Shown: piece by piece, positions 1 through 6,881 of the stretch
How positions within the stretch are numbered: the stretch's first letter is position 1
How the letters are laid out: the number at the start of each line of letters is the position of its first letter
Origin: Ignavibacteriales bacterium
GTDB taxonomy: Bacteria; Bacteroidota; Ignavibacteria; Ignavibacteriales; Ignavibacteriaceae
DNA length: 6,881 nucleotides
Direction: 5' to 3'
Assembly: GCA_027349615.1 (NCBI GenBank)
Contig: DAIEML010000128.1
Location: 1 to 6,881, forward strand
Program-made: the position numbers and the translations under genes
The notes under the pieces: model-generated
Seen by the model: the letters and a program-made list of their open reading frames with translations, nothing else
Database searches by the model: none
Told to the model about the DNA's origin: nothing

Positions 1-2
1 TT

Positions 3-3000
3 TATAAAGATATTGGAACTGTAGTTTTTGATACTTTAATCTATCGAGGCAATCCATTAAATTTTTATGTTAAAGCATTCTTAAAATCCATAAAGGGAAA
101 TGCAGAAATTGATGGTTCAATGGATTTGAGGAAGGCAGCTGCGACTTATAACATAAATTTTGCTACTCGAAATTTTGATTTGTCTCCTTTCACCGGAGTC
201 ATTACAAATATTAATTCCAGAGGATCAATAAAGGGAAGCGGATTTTCACCAGATAAAATGAATAATTTTATAAGATTAAACGGCGATGGTTCTATAATTA
301 GTGGAAATAAATTAGATACACTTCGTTTTACCTCAAATGCAGCAAATAAAAATTTTAGTTATAATTTTTTGGCTAAGTCGGATACAGCAACGGCGAATCT
401 TTCGGGTAATTTCAATTTTACAAATAAAGACAAGCCTTCATATGATATACATGGAAATATAAAAGGATTAAACTTAGCGGCAATTTCCAAAGATACTTCA
501 ATGTCGAGTGATCTTAATTTAAAATTAAATGGAAACGGCGATAATTTTGATTTAGATAAAATGAATTTGTATTTAGTTCTAGATTTAGAAAAATCGACAA
601 TACATCATGTTAAAATTGACAGTTCTAAGGCAATAGCAGATATTCGAAGCAACGATAACGGTGAAAGGGTTATTAATTTAATTTCAGATCTTGCCGATTT
701 AACTATTATCGGTAAATTTTCTGTAAAACAATCTGTCGATTTAATTTCTAAAGAAAGTAATTTAATTACAACTGCAGTTAAAAATAAAATCAACCAAATC
801 AAATATCCTGACTCTGTTTTCAATAGACAGGAAAATTTCGGACTATCGAAAAAAATAAATAGCCCAATAAAAATTATTCCGCACACTGAAAGCACTAATT
901 TAAAATATTATGTTGAATTTAAGAATTTAGATCTGTTGTCTGTATTTCTTGGTAACAATCATCTTGATCTTGACGGTGATATTAGCGGGGAAATTAAAGA
1001 TACAACCGGGAATATTTCTACGAGTATAACTACAAATCTTAACTATTTAAAATTTTGGGGACCAAACAATGTCTTCTTCTTTTCTAATTTAAAATTGAAA
1101 TTTGGTTTAGCAAATAATATTGATTCAACTTCATTAAAAAATATTTCTTCAAATGTTCAATTAACTGCAGATAGAATTTTTAACGGAACAGATTTTAATA
1201 ATCTTGCACTAAATCTAAATCTTAAAAGAAATAATGTTGATATAAATTTTGCGGGAACAATGCAGAATAAAACCTCAGCAAAACTTTCTGGGAAAATTAA
1301 TTTTATTAATAACAGTATTCTTTTAAACCTAGATACTTTGCTCTTTAAATACAACGAATTTAAAATTGCAAATAAGGGAAATATTATAATTGATTATTCT
1401 AACGATAGGATAGCAATTAACAATTTTAATTTAAGTAGAAACACAGCTGAAATAAATATTAAAGGTGTTCTCAACCGCAGTGGAAATCAAGAGCTAAATA
1501 TTAATTTAAGCGGAATAAACGGGAAGGATTTATCAACAAATCTTTTTGAATTGAAACCTGAAAATAGTATTGATGCTATTATTCATTTGAATGCAAATAT
1601 AAAGGGAAATTTTGACAATCCACTTGGAACAATAAATTTTGGCGCTGACAGCGTCGTCTATAAAAATAAATATTTTGGTTCTTTATCCGGCGTGTTAAAC
1701 TATGCTGATCAAAACCTCTCTGTTTATACTCAGTTTTTAAATTCGGATATTTTATCAAATTCTCAGTCAACAAATCTGAAACCTTCACTGCTAATTTCGG
1801 GTAATATTCCTGTTGATCTTTCATTTACCGGCGGTGGAGATAGGTTTGTAAAGACCAAACAAATTGATATAAATATAAACGCCGACAATTTTGATTTGAG
1901 TCCGTTAGGCAATGCAATACCAGGAATTCAAAAACTATCCGGCAAGATGATTGCAAATTTAAAAATTGTCGGTACTCCAAATAATCTTGACCCATCCGGC
2001 AACCTTACAATTAACAATGCAGAATTTCTTGTTAACGCAAATAATATAGAATACACTGCCGGGATAAAATTTTTAATTAAGAACCAAACTTTAACACTTG
2101 ATAGTTTATTGATTGCAAATCTTCCTGGAACAACTGGCGGCGGTAGAATTATTGGGGGAGGAATTGCAAATCTAAATAACTTTAATTTAACTTCTGCTCA
2201 CGCTAAGATTTCCGGAAGTTTAAAAGTATTAAGTAATGATTCAAAAGCAGTAAGCCCGCTGGTTTACGGCGATCTTGTAATCCAAACTGATGGCGATGTT
2301 GAATATACTTTGAAAGATAAAAAGTCTTTATTAAAAGCTCCAATTATTGTTAAAGAGGCAATGTTGACATTCCCCCCAACTCAATCTGCTTATCAAACAT
2401 CAGGAAATAGTTTTATTTATAAGTATAGTTCAGATACTGCTAAACAAAATAAAATTCAATCGGACTTTGAGAATCTTATTCAGCTTTCGCAAGAAAATAG
2501 TGCAGGAAATTTAGCAGAACAAAATAATGCAAAATTATCTTTCGATTATAACATCTTAGTTAAAGTTCAAAACGAAGCTGCTTTAAAATTTATTTTAGCA
2601 AAAGAATTCAATCAAAATTTAACAGCAATTTTGAAAGGAAATATTGAGTTAGATAGAATTAATGGAAGAACAACGTCGCAGGGAGAACTTTCGTTGCTTG
2701 ATGGTTCAACATTTCAATTTTTAAAAACATTTGAAGCAACCGGTACAATAAGATTTGAAAGCGAATTAAGCAATCCTTTCTTGAATATTGTTTCTGTTTA
2801 CAAAAATTATTATACACCTCCGGAACCGGATGCTAAAGAAGAACCTGTAGAAGTTAGAATTAAATTAAACGGTCCGTTAAGCGATCTATCGAAAAATTTT
2901 ACACAAGATAAAAATAATATTGGAATATATGTCGGCTCTGATGATATTACAAATGATAAGCCCGATCCGACAAAGGATGTTTCCGATGTTGTAATGTTTA

Positions 3001-3431
3001 TATTAACCGGAAAATTTTCATCTGATTTAACAGCACAGCAGCAAACTCAAGCAGTTACTCAATCTGGTTACGTGAAATCTTCAGATTCATTTTGGTCTGG
3101 AGCAGCACAAAGTACAGTAAACTCGGTTGCTGGTTCTTTATTAGGCGGAGTATTGAACCGATATTTAGGTGATTATGTAAAAGGAATTGAACTAAGAAGC
3201 GTTGGTTCAACTACAAAATTTAATTTGGTTGGAAAGGTAAAAGATTTTAGATATACAATTGGTGGTTCCACAGATGTTTTTTCTGATCTGAGCCAAGCGA
3301 ATTTAATGATTGAATATCCAATCTTTAAAAATTTCCTTTTGCGAATTGAAAGAAAAGAAGCAATTACACAGACCAGCATTTCTAATGAAATGATTAACGA
3401 ACTTGGATTAAAATACAGGTTTGAATTTTAA
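3..3431 (+). CDS. tamB: TamB/AsmA-like translocation and assembly module protein (5'-truncated by the window edge)
   Basis: The frame is open from base 3 to the TAA at 3429-3431, giving 1142 visible residues. An ATG at 120 is internal: the 39 codons before it read on in the same style, and no signal anchor follows it. Numbering from base 3, most of the protein is repetitive, Asn-rich, predicted beta-strand sequence, as expected for the elongated AsmA/TamB beta-groove that spans the periplasm. The module 'NFDLSP' followed by a G-rich strand occurs at 57-62 and 629-634. The TamB C-terminal domain (DUF490) covers about 750-1142. It includes G901-F906 'GSTFQF', 'GTIRF' at 914-918, 'NPFLNI' at 924-929, 'DVSDVVMFILTGKF' at 992-1005, a Gly/Ser-rich stretch near 1035-1060 and a final 'LGLKYRFEF'. 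By family, it is anchored in the inner membrane and works in phospholipid transport or outer-membrane protein assembly with a BamA/TamA-type partner, which is not visible here. The family call is strong. The exact role in this phylum is inferred, and the symbol is by domain only. Confidence 0.9.
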   Translation, partial: YKDIGTVVFDTLIYRGNPLNFYVKAFLKSIKGNAEIDGSMDLRKAAATYNINFATRNFDLSPFTGVITNINSRGSIKGSGFSPDKMNNFIRLNGDGSIISGNKLDTLRFTSNAANKNFSYNFLAKSDTATANLSGNFNFTNKDKPSYDIHGNIKGLNLAAISKDTSMSSDLNLKLNGNGDNFDLDKMNLYLVLDLEKSTIHHVKIDSSKAIADIRSNDNGERVINLISDLADLTIIGKFSVKQSVDLISKESNLITTAVKNKINQIKYPDSVFNRQENFGLSKKINSPIKIIPHTESTNLKYYVEFKNLDLLSVFLGNNHLDLDGDISGEIKDTTGNISTSITTNLNYLKFWGPNNVFFFSNLKLKFGLANNIDSTSLKNISSNVQLTADRIFNGTDFNNLALNLNLKRNNVDINFAGTMQNKTSAKLSGKINFINNSILLNLDTLLFKYNEFKIANKGNIIIDYSNDRIAINNFNLSRNTAEINIKGVLNRSGNQELNINLSGINGKDLSTNLFELKPENSIDAIIHLNANIKGNFDNPLGTINFGADSVVYKNKYFGSLSGVLNYADQNLSVYTQFLNSDILSNSQSTNLKPSLLISGNIPVDLSFTGGGDRFVKTKQIDININADNFDLSPLGNAIPGIQKLSGKMIANLKIVGTPNNLDPSGNLTINNAEFLVNANNIEYTAGIKFLIKNQTLTLDSLLIANLPGTTGGGRIIGGGIANLNNFNLTSAHAKISGSLKVLSNDSKAVSPLVYGDLVIQTDGDVEYTLKDKKSLLKAPIIVKEAMLTFPPTQSAYQTSGNSFIYKYSSDTAKQNKIQSDFENLIQLSQENSAGNLAEQNNAKLSFDYNILVKVQNEAALKFILAKEFNQNLTAILKGNIELDRINGRTTSQGELSLLDGSTFQFLKTFEATGTIRFESELSNPFLNIVSVYKNYYTPPEPDAKEEPVEVRIKLNGPLSDLSKNFTQDKNNIGIYVGSDDITNDKPDPTKDVSDVVMFILTGKFSSDLTAQQQTQAVTQSGYVKSSDSFWSGAAQSTVNSVAGSLLGGVLNRYLGDYVKGIELRSVGSTTKFNLVGKVKDFRYTIGGSTDVFSDLSQANLMIEYPIFKNFLLRIERKEAITQTSISNEMINELGLKYRFEF

Positions 3432-3433
3432 TG
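3429..3433 (+). other. TAATG stop/start overlap coupling tamB to rnr
   Basis: The tamB stop codon TAA (3429-3431) shares its last A with the rnr start ATG (3431-3433). The only Shine-Dalgarno-like bases are an AGG at 3417-3419, 11 bases before the ATG, which is too far for a good site. Translation of rnr therefore probably relies on ribosomes finishing tamB, or on SD-independent initiation in an A-rich context. The start is supported because the winged-helix domain of RNase R begins directly at this methionine. Coupling is inferred from the overlap. Confidence 0.75.
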
Positions 3434-5554
3434 AAGAAAAAAATAATAGCGTTCTTTAAAAAAAATCCCGGAAGAGAATTTAAGAGTAAAGACATTGCAA
3501 AAAAGCTCGGTATCAATTCCGATCATGAATATAGCTCCTTAAAAGCGGTTCTTCATAATCTTTTTGAAGAAAAATATTTATCAAAAAGCGGGAAGCGTTA
3601 TAGACTTGCTGGATCATCAAAAAATATAAATCAAACTCTTAGCTCAAATCGAGTAACCGGTGAATTACAAATAATTAATGGAAGTTTTGGATTTGTTGTA
3701 CTGAAAAATTCCAAAATCGGTGATGTTTTTATTGCATCAAGAAATCTCGGTAATGCATTTAATGGCGATACTGTTGAAGCTGTTTTATTTTCGGGACGAA
3801 AAGGGAAAAATATTGAAGGACAAATTGTAAAAGTTGTAAAACGAAAACGAGAAGAAATTGTAGGTACTTTAAAAAAATCTAAATCGTTTTATTTTATTGA
3901 ACCTGACGATCCGGGAATTTACAGAGATATTTATATTGATAAAACGGATTTATCTGGTGCAATTGAAGGTGATAAAGTTGTTGCTGGAAAAATTGAATGG
4001 GATAGTTCAATGCAAAATCCAGAGGGGAAAATAATTGAAGTAATTGGCAAAGCCGGCTCACTGGATGCAGAAGTTATTTCAATTGCTAGAGAATTTGATC
4101 TTATTTACAAATTTCCGCCAAAAGTTTTGCACGAAGCAAATGAAATTAAAGATCAAATTGATTCCGAAGAAATTAAAAAGAGAAAAGATTTCCGAGGTAA
4201 AAATGTTTTTACTATTGATCCGGAAGATGCAAAAGATTTTGATGATGCTTTATCAATTGAAGAATTAGAGAACGGCAATTATTTAATTGGAATTCATATT
4301 GCAGATGTGGGTCATTATGTTCAAGCTGGTTCAAGCATTGATAAACAAGCTAAAGCAAGAGGTAATAGTGTTTATCTTGTTGGAAAAGTAATTCCGATGC
4401 TTCCGGAGAAACTTTCGAATAATATTTGCTCACTTGTTCCAGGGGAAGATAGACTGACTTATTCAGTAATTGTTGAATTAACAGCTCGCGGCAGAATTGT
4501 AAATTATCAAATTGTTAAAACTATAATTAATAGCAAGCAGCGTTTTAATTATGATGAAGTTCAAAAAATTATAACCGGAGAAGAAAATAAATTCAAAAAA
4601 GAAATACTTATTTTAAATAAACTTGCACAAACACTTCGCAAAAAAAGATTGAAGGAAGGAAGCATTGAGTTTTTCACTCCGGAAGTGAAATTTGAACTTG
4701 ACAAAAATGGCGGCCCAATCAGAATCTTTAAAAAAGAAATTAAAGAAAGCAATATGCTTGTAGAAGAATTTATGCTTCTTGCAAACAAATTGACAGCAAA
4801 ACACATTGCTGCACCAGAAAAAGGTCCGGTTAAACCGTTTGTTTATCGTGTGCATGATTTACCGGACTCCGAAAAAATTATTGAATTTTCAAAATTTGTT
4901 AAATCACTTGGTTATTCATTTGATCCTAATGCTTCATCCAAATCAAATCAGTTCCACCTTTTGATGCAAAATGTTAAAGGAACAGAAGAAGAAACTTTAA
5001 TAAATGAGTTGGCAATTCGTTCAATGGCAAAGGCAATTTATTCAATAAATAACATTGGGCATTATGGATTAGGATTTAAGTATTATACACATTTTACTTC
5101 TCCAATTAGAAGATATTCTGATTTACTTGTTCACAGACTTTTATATAAGTACGTTGAAAATGGCAATAGCGTGAATTATCAGTTAAGTGAACTTGATGAA
5201 ACTTGCGATCATATTTCCAACTGCGAAAGAGCTGCTGTAGAAGCGGAAAGACTATCTGTAAAACTTAAACAAACTGAATATTTGCAAAATCATCTTGGAG
5301 AAGAATTTAATGCAATAATTTCGGGACTTACACATTTCGGAATTTTTGTTAAAATTGTTGATATATTAGCTGAGGGTTTAATTAGATTGAGAGACTTAGA
5401 AGGAGATTTTTATGTTTATGATGAAAAAAAATATGCATTTATTGGTAGAGCGACAAAAAAACAATTTCGCTTAGGCGATCACTTACGCGTTAAATTAATT
5501 CGTGTTGATTTAGAAAAAACTGAATTAGATTTTATCATATCGGAATCATTATAG
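3431..5554 (+). CDS. rnr: ribonuclease R (RNase II/RNB family 3'-5' exoribonuclease)
   Basis: This complete 707-residue cytoplasmic enzyme degrades RNA processively from the 3' end, releasing 5'-mononucleotides. It can unwind structured RNA and in bacteria acts in rRNA and mRNA quality control. Domains in order: N-terminal winged helix about 1-60; first cold-shock domain about 74-120 ('GSFGFVV' at 84-90); second about 143-206; RNB catalytic domain about 252-575; S1 domain about 623-704 ('THFGIFV' at 634-640). The metal-binding motif 'TIDPEDAKDFDDA' is at 261-273, with Asp263, Asp269, Asp271 and Asp272 matching the E. coli RNase R acidic set (Asp272, 278, 280, 281). 'HIADVGHYV' and the conserved 'TSPIRRYSDLLVHR' (556-569) are intact, so it should be active. 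It is shorter than the 813-residue E. coli enzyme and lacks the long basic tail after S1, which is common outside the gammaproteobacteria. RNase II is a less likely alternative because the winged helix is present. Confidence 0.96.
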   Translation: MKKKIIAFFKKNPGREFKSKDIAKKLGINSDHEYSSLKAVLHNLFEEKYLSKSGKRYRLAGSSKNINQTLSSNRVTGELQIINGSFGFVVLKNSKIGDVFIASRNLGNAFNGDTVEAVLFSGRKGKNIEGQIVKVVKRKREEIVGTLKKSKSFYFIEPDDPGIYRDIYIDKTDLSGAIEGDKVVAGKIEWDSSMQNPEGKIIEVIGKAGSLDAEVISIAREFDLIYKFPPKVLHEANEIKDQIDSEEIKKRKDFRGKNVFTIDPEDAKDFDDALSIEELENGNYLIGIHIADVGHYVQAGSSIDKQAKARGNSVYLVGKVIPMLPEKLSNNICSLVPGEDRLTYSVIVELTARGRIVNYQIVKTIINSKQRFNYDEVQKIITGEENKFKKEILILNKLAQTLRKKRLKEGSIEFFTPEVKFELDKNGGPIRIFKKEIKESNMLVEEFMLLANKLTAKHIAAPEKGPVKPFVYRVHDLPDSEKIIEFSKFVKSLGYSFDPNASSKSNQFHLLMQNVKGTEEETLINELAIRSMAKAIYSINNIGHYGLGFKYYTHFTSPIRRYSDLLVHRLLYKYVENGNSVNYQLSELDETCDHISNCERAAVEAERLSVKLKQTEYLQNHLGEEFNAIISGLTHFGIFVKIVDILAEGLIRLRDLEGDFYVYDEKKYAFIGRATKKQFRLGDHLRVKLIRVDLEKTELDFIISESL

Positions 5555-5555
5555 G
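5553..5555 (+). promoter_or_regulatory. weak ribosome binding site for the peptidase gene
   Basis: An AGG triplet formed by the last two bases of the rnr stop codon (TAG, 5552-5554) and the next G lies six bases before the ATG at 5562. The spacing is suitable but the match is only three bases. The start is fixed better by the signal peptide that follows it than by this site. Confidence 0.35.
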
Positions 5556-5561
5556 CATAAA

Positions 5562-6881
5562 ATGAGGAAAAAGTTATTCACCTTTATTTTAATTTTTATT
5601 TTTGCTCAACTTTCCTTATTTGCTCAATTTGGGCAGAACAAAGTTCAATACAAAGACTTTACCTGGTATTATATCCAGACTAAACATTTTGATATCTATT
5701 TCTCAGCAAAAGGTTCTAAGCTTGCGGAGTTTGCTGCCAGCACAGCTGAAGATGCTTTGAAGTCCATTGAAAAAAGTTTTAATTATAAAATCAACAATAG
5801 AATTACATTAATAATTTATAACTCAACAAATGATTTTCAAGAAACAAATGTTACCGACGAATATTTGAGTGAAGGGATTGAAGGATTTACTGAAATATTT
5901 AAAAATAGAGTTGTTGTTCAATTTATGGGTTCATATCCTGAGTTTAGGCATTTAATTCATCATGAACTTACGCATGCAGTTATGAACGATTTCTTTTATG
6001 GAGGTTCGCTTCAAAATATTGTTACAAATAATATTTCTCTAAATCTGCCGCAATGGTTTAATGAAGGTATGGCAGAATATCAATCGCTTGGCTGGGACAT
6101 AAATACTGATATGTTTATTCGCGACGCCATAATAAATGATTATCTTCCTGATGTTCAAGGATTAAGTGGCTACATTGCTTACCGCGGCGGCGAATCAATT
6201 TTTCATTATATCGCAAATAAATATGGAAAAGAAAAAATCGGCGAGCTAATGAACAAAATAAAAGGAACCGGAAGTTTAGAAGAAGGTTTTCGTAGTTCAA
6301 TTGGATTAACGTTAAAGCAGTTTAATGAGAGGTGGAAAAAATATTTAAAGAAAGTTTATTTCCCGGATATTGCGCTAAGAAAAGATCCTGACGAATTCGC
6401 AAAAAGATTGACTGATCCGGAAGAAGGCGGCGGATTTTATAATACAAGCCCGGCAATTTCACCGCAAGGCGATAAGATTGCATTCATTTCAAATCGCAAT
6501 TATTATTTTGATGTTTTTATTATGAATGCAATTGATGGGAAAATTATTAAACGTTTGGTGAAAGGAAACAGAAGCCCCGATTTTGAACAGCTTAATGTTG
6601 TAACGCCGGGATTAAGCTGGTCGCCTGATGAAACTAAGATTGCACTTTCTGCAAAAAGCGATGGCGATGATATAGTTTATATTATTAATGTTGATTCTGA
6701 AGATAAAGTGACTTTACCAATTAAACTTGATGGAATTAAAAGTTTATCATGGTCACCGGATGGAAAATATTTAGCTTTTATCGGGCATACTGCAATTCAA
6801 TCGGATGTTTACATTTATAATTTTGAAACAAAGAAATTAACCAATCTTACAAATGATATTTTTACTGATAATGATCCTTCA
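5562..6881 (+). CDS. secreted gluzincin metallopeptidase (peptidase MA-like) fused to PD40/TolB-like beta-propeller (3'-truncated by the window edge)
   Basis: The gene opens with ATG at 5562, seven bases after the rnr stop, and stays open through the last base: exactly 440 codons with no stop. Residues 1-21 form a Sec signal peptide (RKK, then a hydrophobic core, then 'SLFA|QF'), with no lipobox Cys. Residues about 30-285 resemble the peptidase MA-like fold. They carry 'HHELTH' with zinc ligands His134 and His138, catalytic Glu135, and 'WFNEGMAEY', whose Glu168 is the likely third ligand. The helical segment after it ('AYRGGESIF') also fits. From about 295, PD40 propeller strands recur: 'SPAISPQGDKIAF' (Ser300-Pro301), 'LSWSPDETKIAL' (Trp353) and 'LSWSPDGKYLAF' (Trp397). 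A fourth appears to begin at the edge. The product should act in the periplasm or at the cell surface; its substrate is unknown. Related architectures may carry more propeller blades or a C-terminal outer-membrane barrel, but that part lies outside the window. Calls of 'TolB precursor' would rest on the propeller only. Confidence 0.85.
   Translation, partial: MRKKLFTFILIFIFAQLSLFAQFGQNKVQYKDFTWYYIQTKHFDIYFSAKGSKLAEFAASTAEDALKSIEKSFNYKINNRITLIIYNSTNDFQETNVTDEYLSEGIEGFTEIFKNRVVVQFMGSYPEFRHLIHHELTHAVMNDFFYGGSLQNIVTNNISLNLPQWFNEGMAEYQSLGWDINTDMFIRDAIINDYLPDVQGLSGYIAYRGGESIFHYIANKYGKEKIGELMNKIKGTGSLEEGFRSSIGLTLKQFNERWKKYLKKVYFPDIALRKDPDEFAKRLTDPEEGGGFYNTSPAISPQGDKIAFISNRNYYFDVFIMNAIDGKIIKRLVKGNRSPDFEQLNVVTPGLSWSPDETKIALSAKSDGDDIVYIINVDSEDKVTLPIKLDGIKSLSWSPDGKYLAFIGHTAIQSDVYIYNFETKKLTNLTNDIFTDNDPS

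Noticed and set aside
605..895. Open frame on the minus strand with hydrophobic stretches, inside the TamB-like gene
   Set aside because: It lies opposite a clear coding frame. Its Leu/Ile-rich content comes from reading the complement of Asn/Lys-rich codons, and I see no recognisable domain or ribosome binding site.
1579..1824. Minus-strand open frame of 81 codons within the TamB-like gene
   Set aside because: The protein looks random, has no family features, and is fully covered by the sense gene.
2130..2175. Glycine-rich repeat-like stretch with GGCGGCGG and GGGGGAGG, considered as a structural DNA element
   Set aside because: It is in frame and encodes a Gly-rich turn of the TamB-like protein; there is no tandem repeat beyond a few codons.
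4044..4268. Plus-strand open frame of 74 codons inside rnr
   Set aside because: It is a shifted-frame shadow over the RNase R catalytic motif, Lys/Leu-rich, with no independent support.
4561..4855. Two overlapping minus-strand open frames opposite rnr
   Set aside because: They lie opposite the RNB domain and overlap each other, and their Phe-rich content is the complement of Lys/Glu codons.
5555..5561. Possible terminator or promoter between rnr and the peptidase gene
   Set aside because: The gap is only seven bases, and there is no inverted repeat followed by a T-run around it.
6115..6300. Minus-strand open frame of 61 codons opposite the peptidase gene
   Set aside because: The plus strand here encodes the continuous peptidase domain, and the antisense protein shows no recognisable features.

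Overview
The window is AT-rich (by eye about one third G+C) and coding almost throughout. Three genes lie on the + strand, with no gene-free stretch longer than a few bases. The best guess at the source is a Gram-negative bacterium of the Bacteroidota/Ignavibacteria side of the tree. This rests on the TamB-family envelope protein, the Asn/Ile/Lys-rich proteins, the weak Shine-Dalgarno signals, and a signal peptide ending in 'LFA|Q'. It is an inference from style, not from a marker gene.

Layout. (1) Bases 3-3431 hold the C-terminal 1142 residues of a very large TamB/AsmA-like protein. Its frame is open to the left edge, so the gene begins upstream. (2) Bases 3431-5554 hold a complete ribonuclease R of 707 residues, whose ATG shares one base with the tamB stop (TAATG). 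(3) Bases 5562-6881 hold the first 440 residues of an exported protein. It joins a zinc metallopeptidase domain (HHELTH ... NEGMAEY) to a PD40/TolB-like beta-propeller. It runs off the right edge with no stop, so it is easily missed by ORF callers that need a stop codon.

The overlap, the 7-base gap and the shared strand point to one transcription unit. Two products belong to the cell envelope: TamB in lipid transport or outer-membrane assembly, and the secreted peptidase/propeller protein. The middle one is a cytoplasmic RNA-decay and quality-control enzyme. No direct functional link between the three is visible, so co-transcription may be only an arrangement. I see no RNA genes, mobile elements, CRISPR arrays, clear promoters or rho-independent terminators. 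The most unusual items are the truncated peptidase-propeller fusion and the tight coupling of rnr to tamB; otherwise this looks like ordinary core chromosome.
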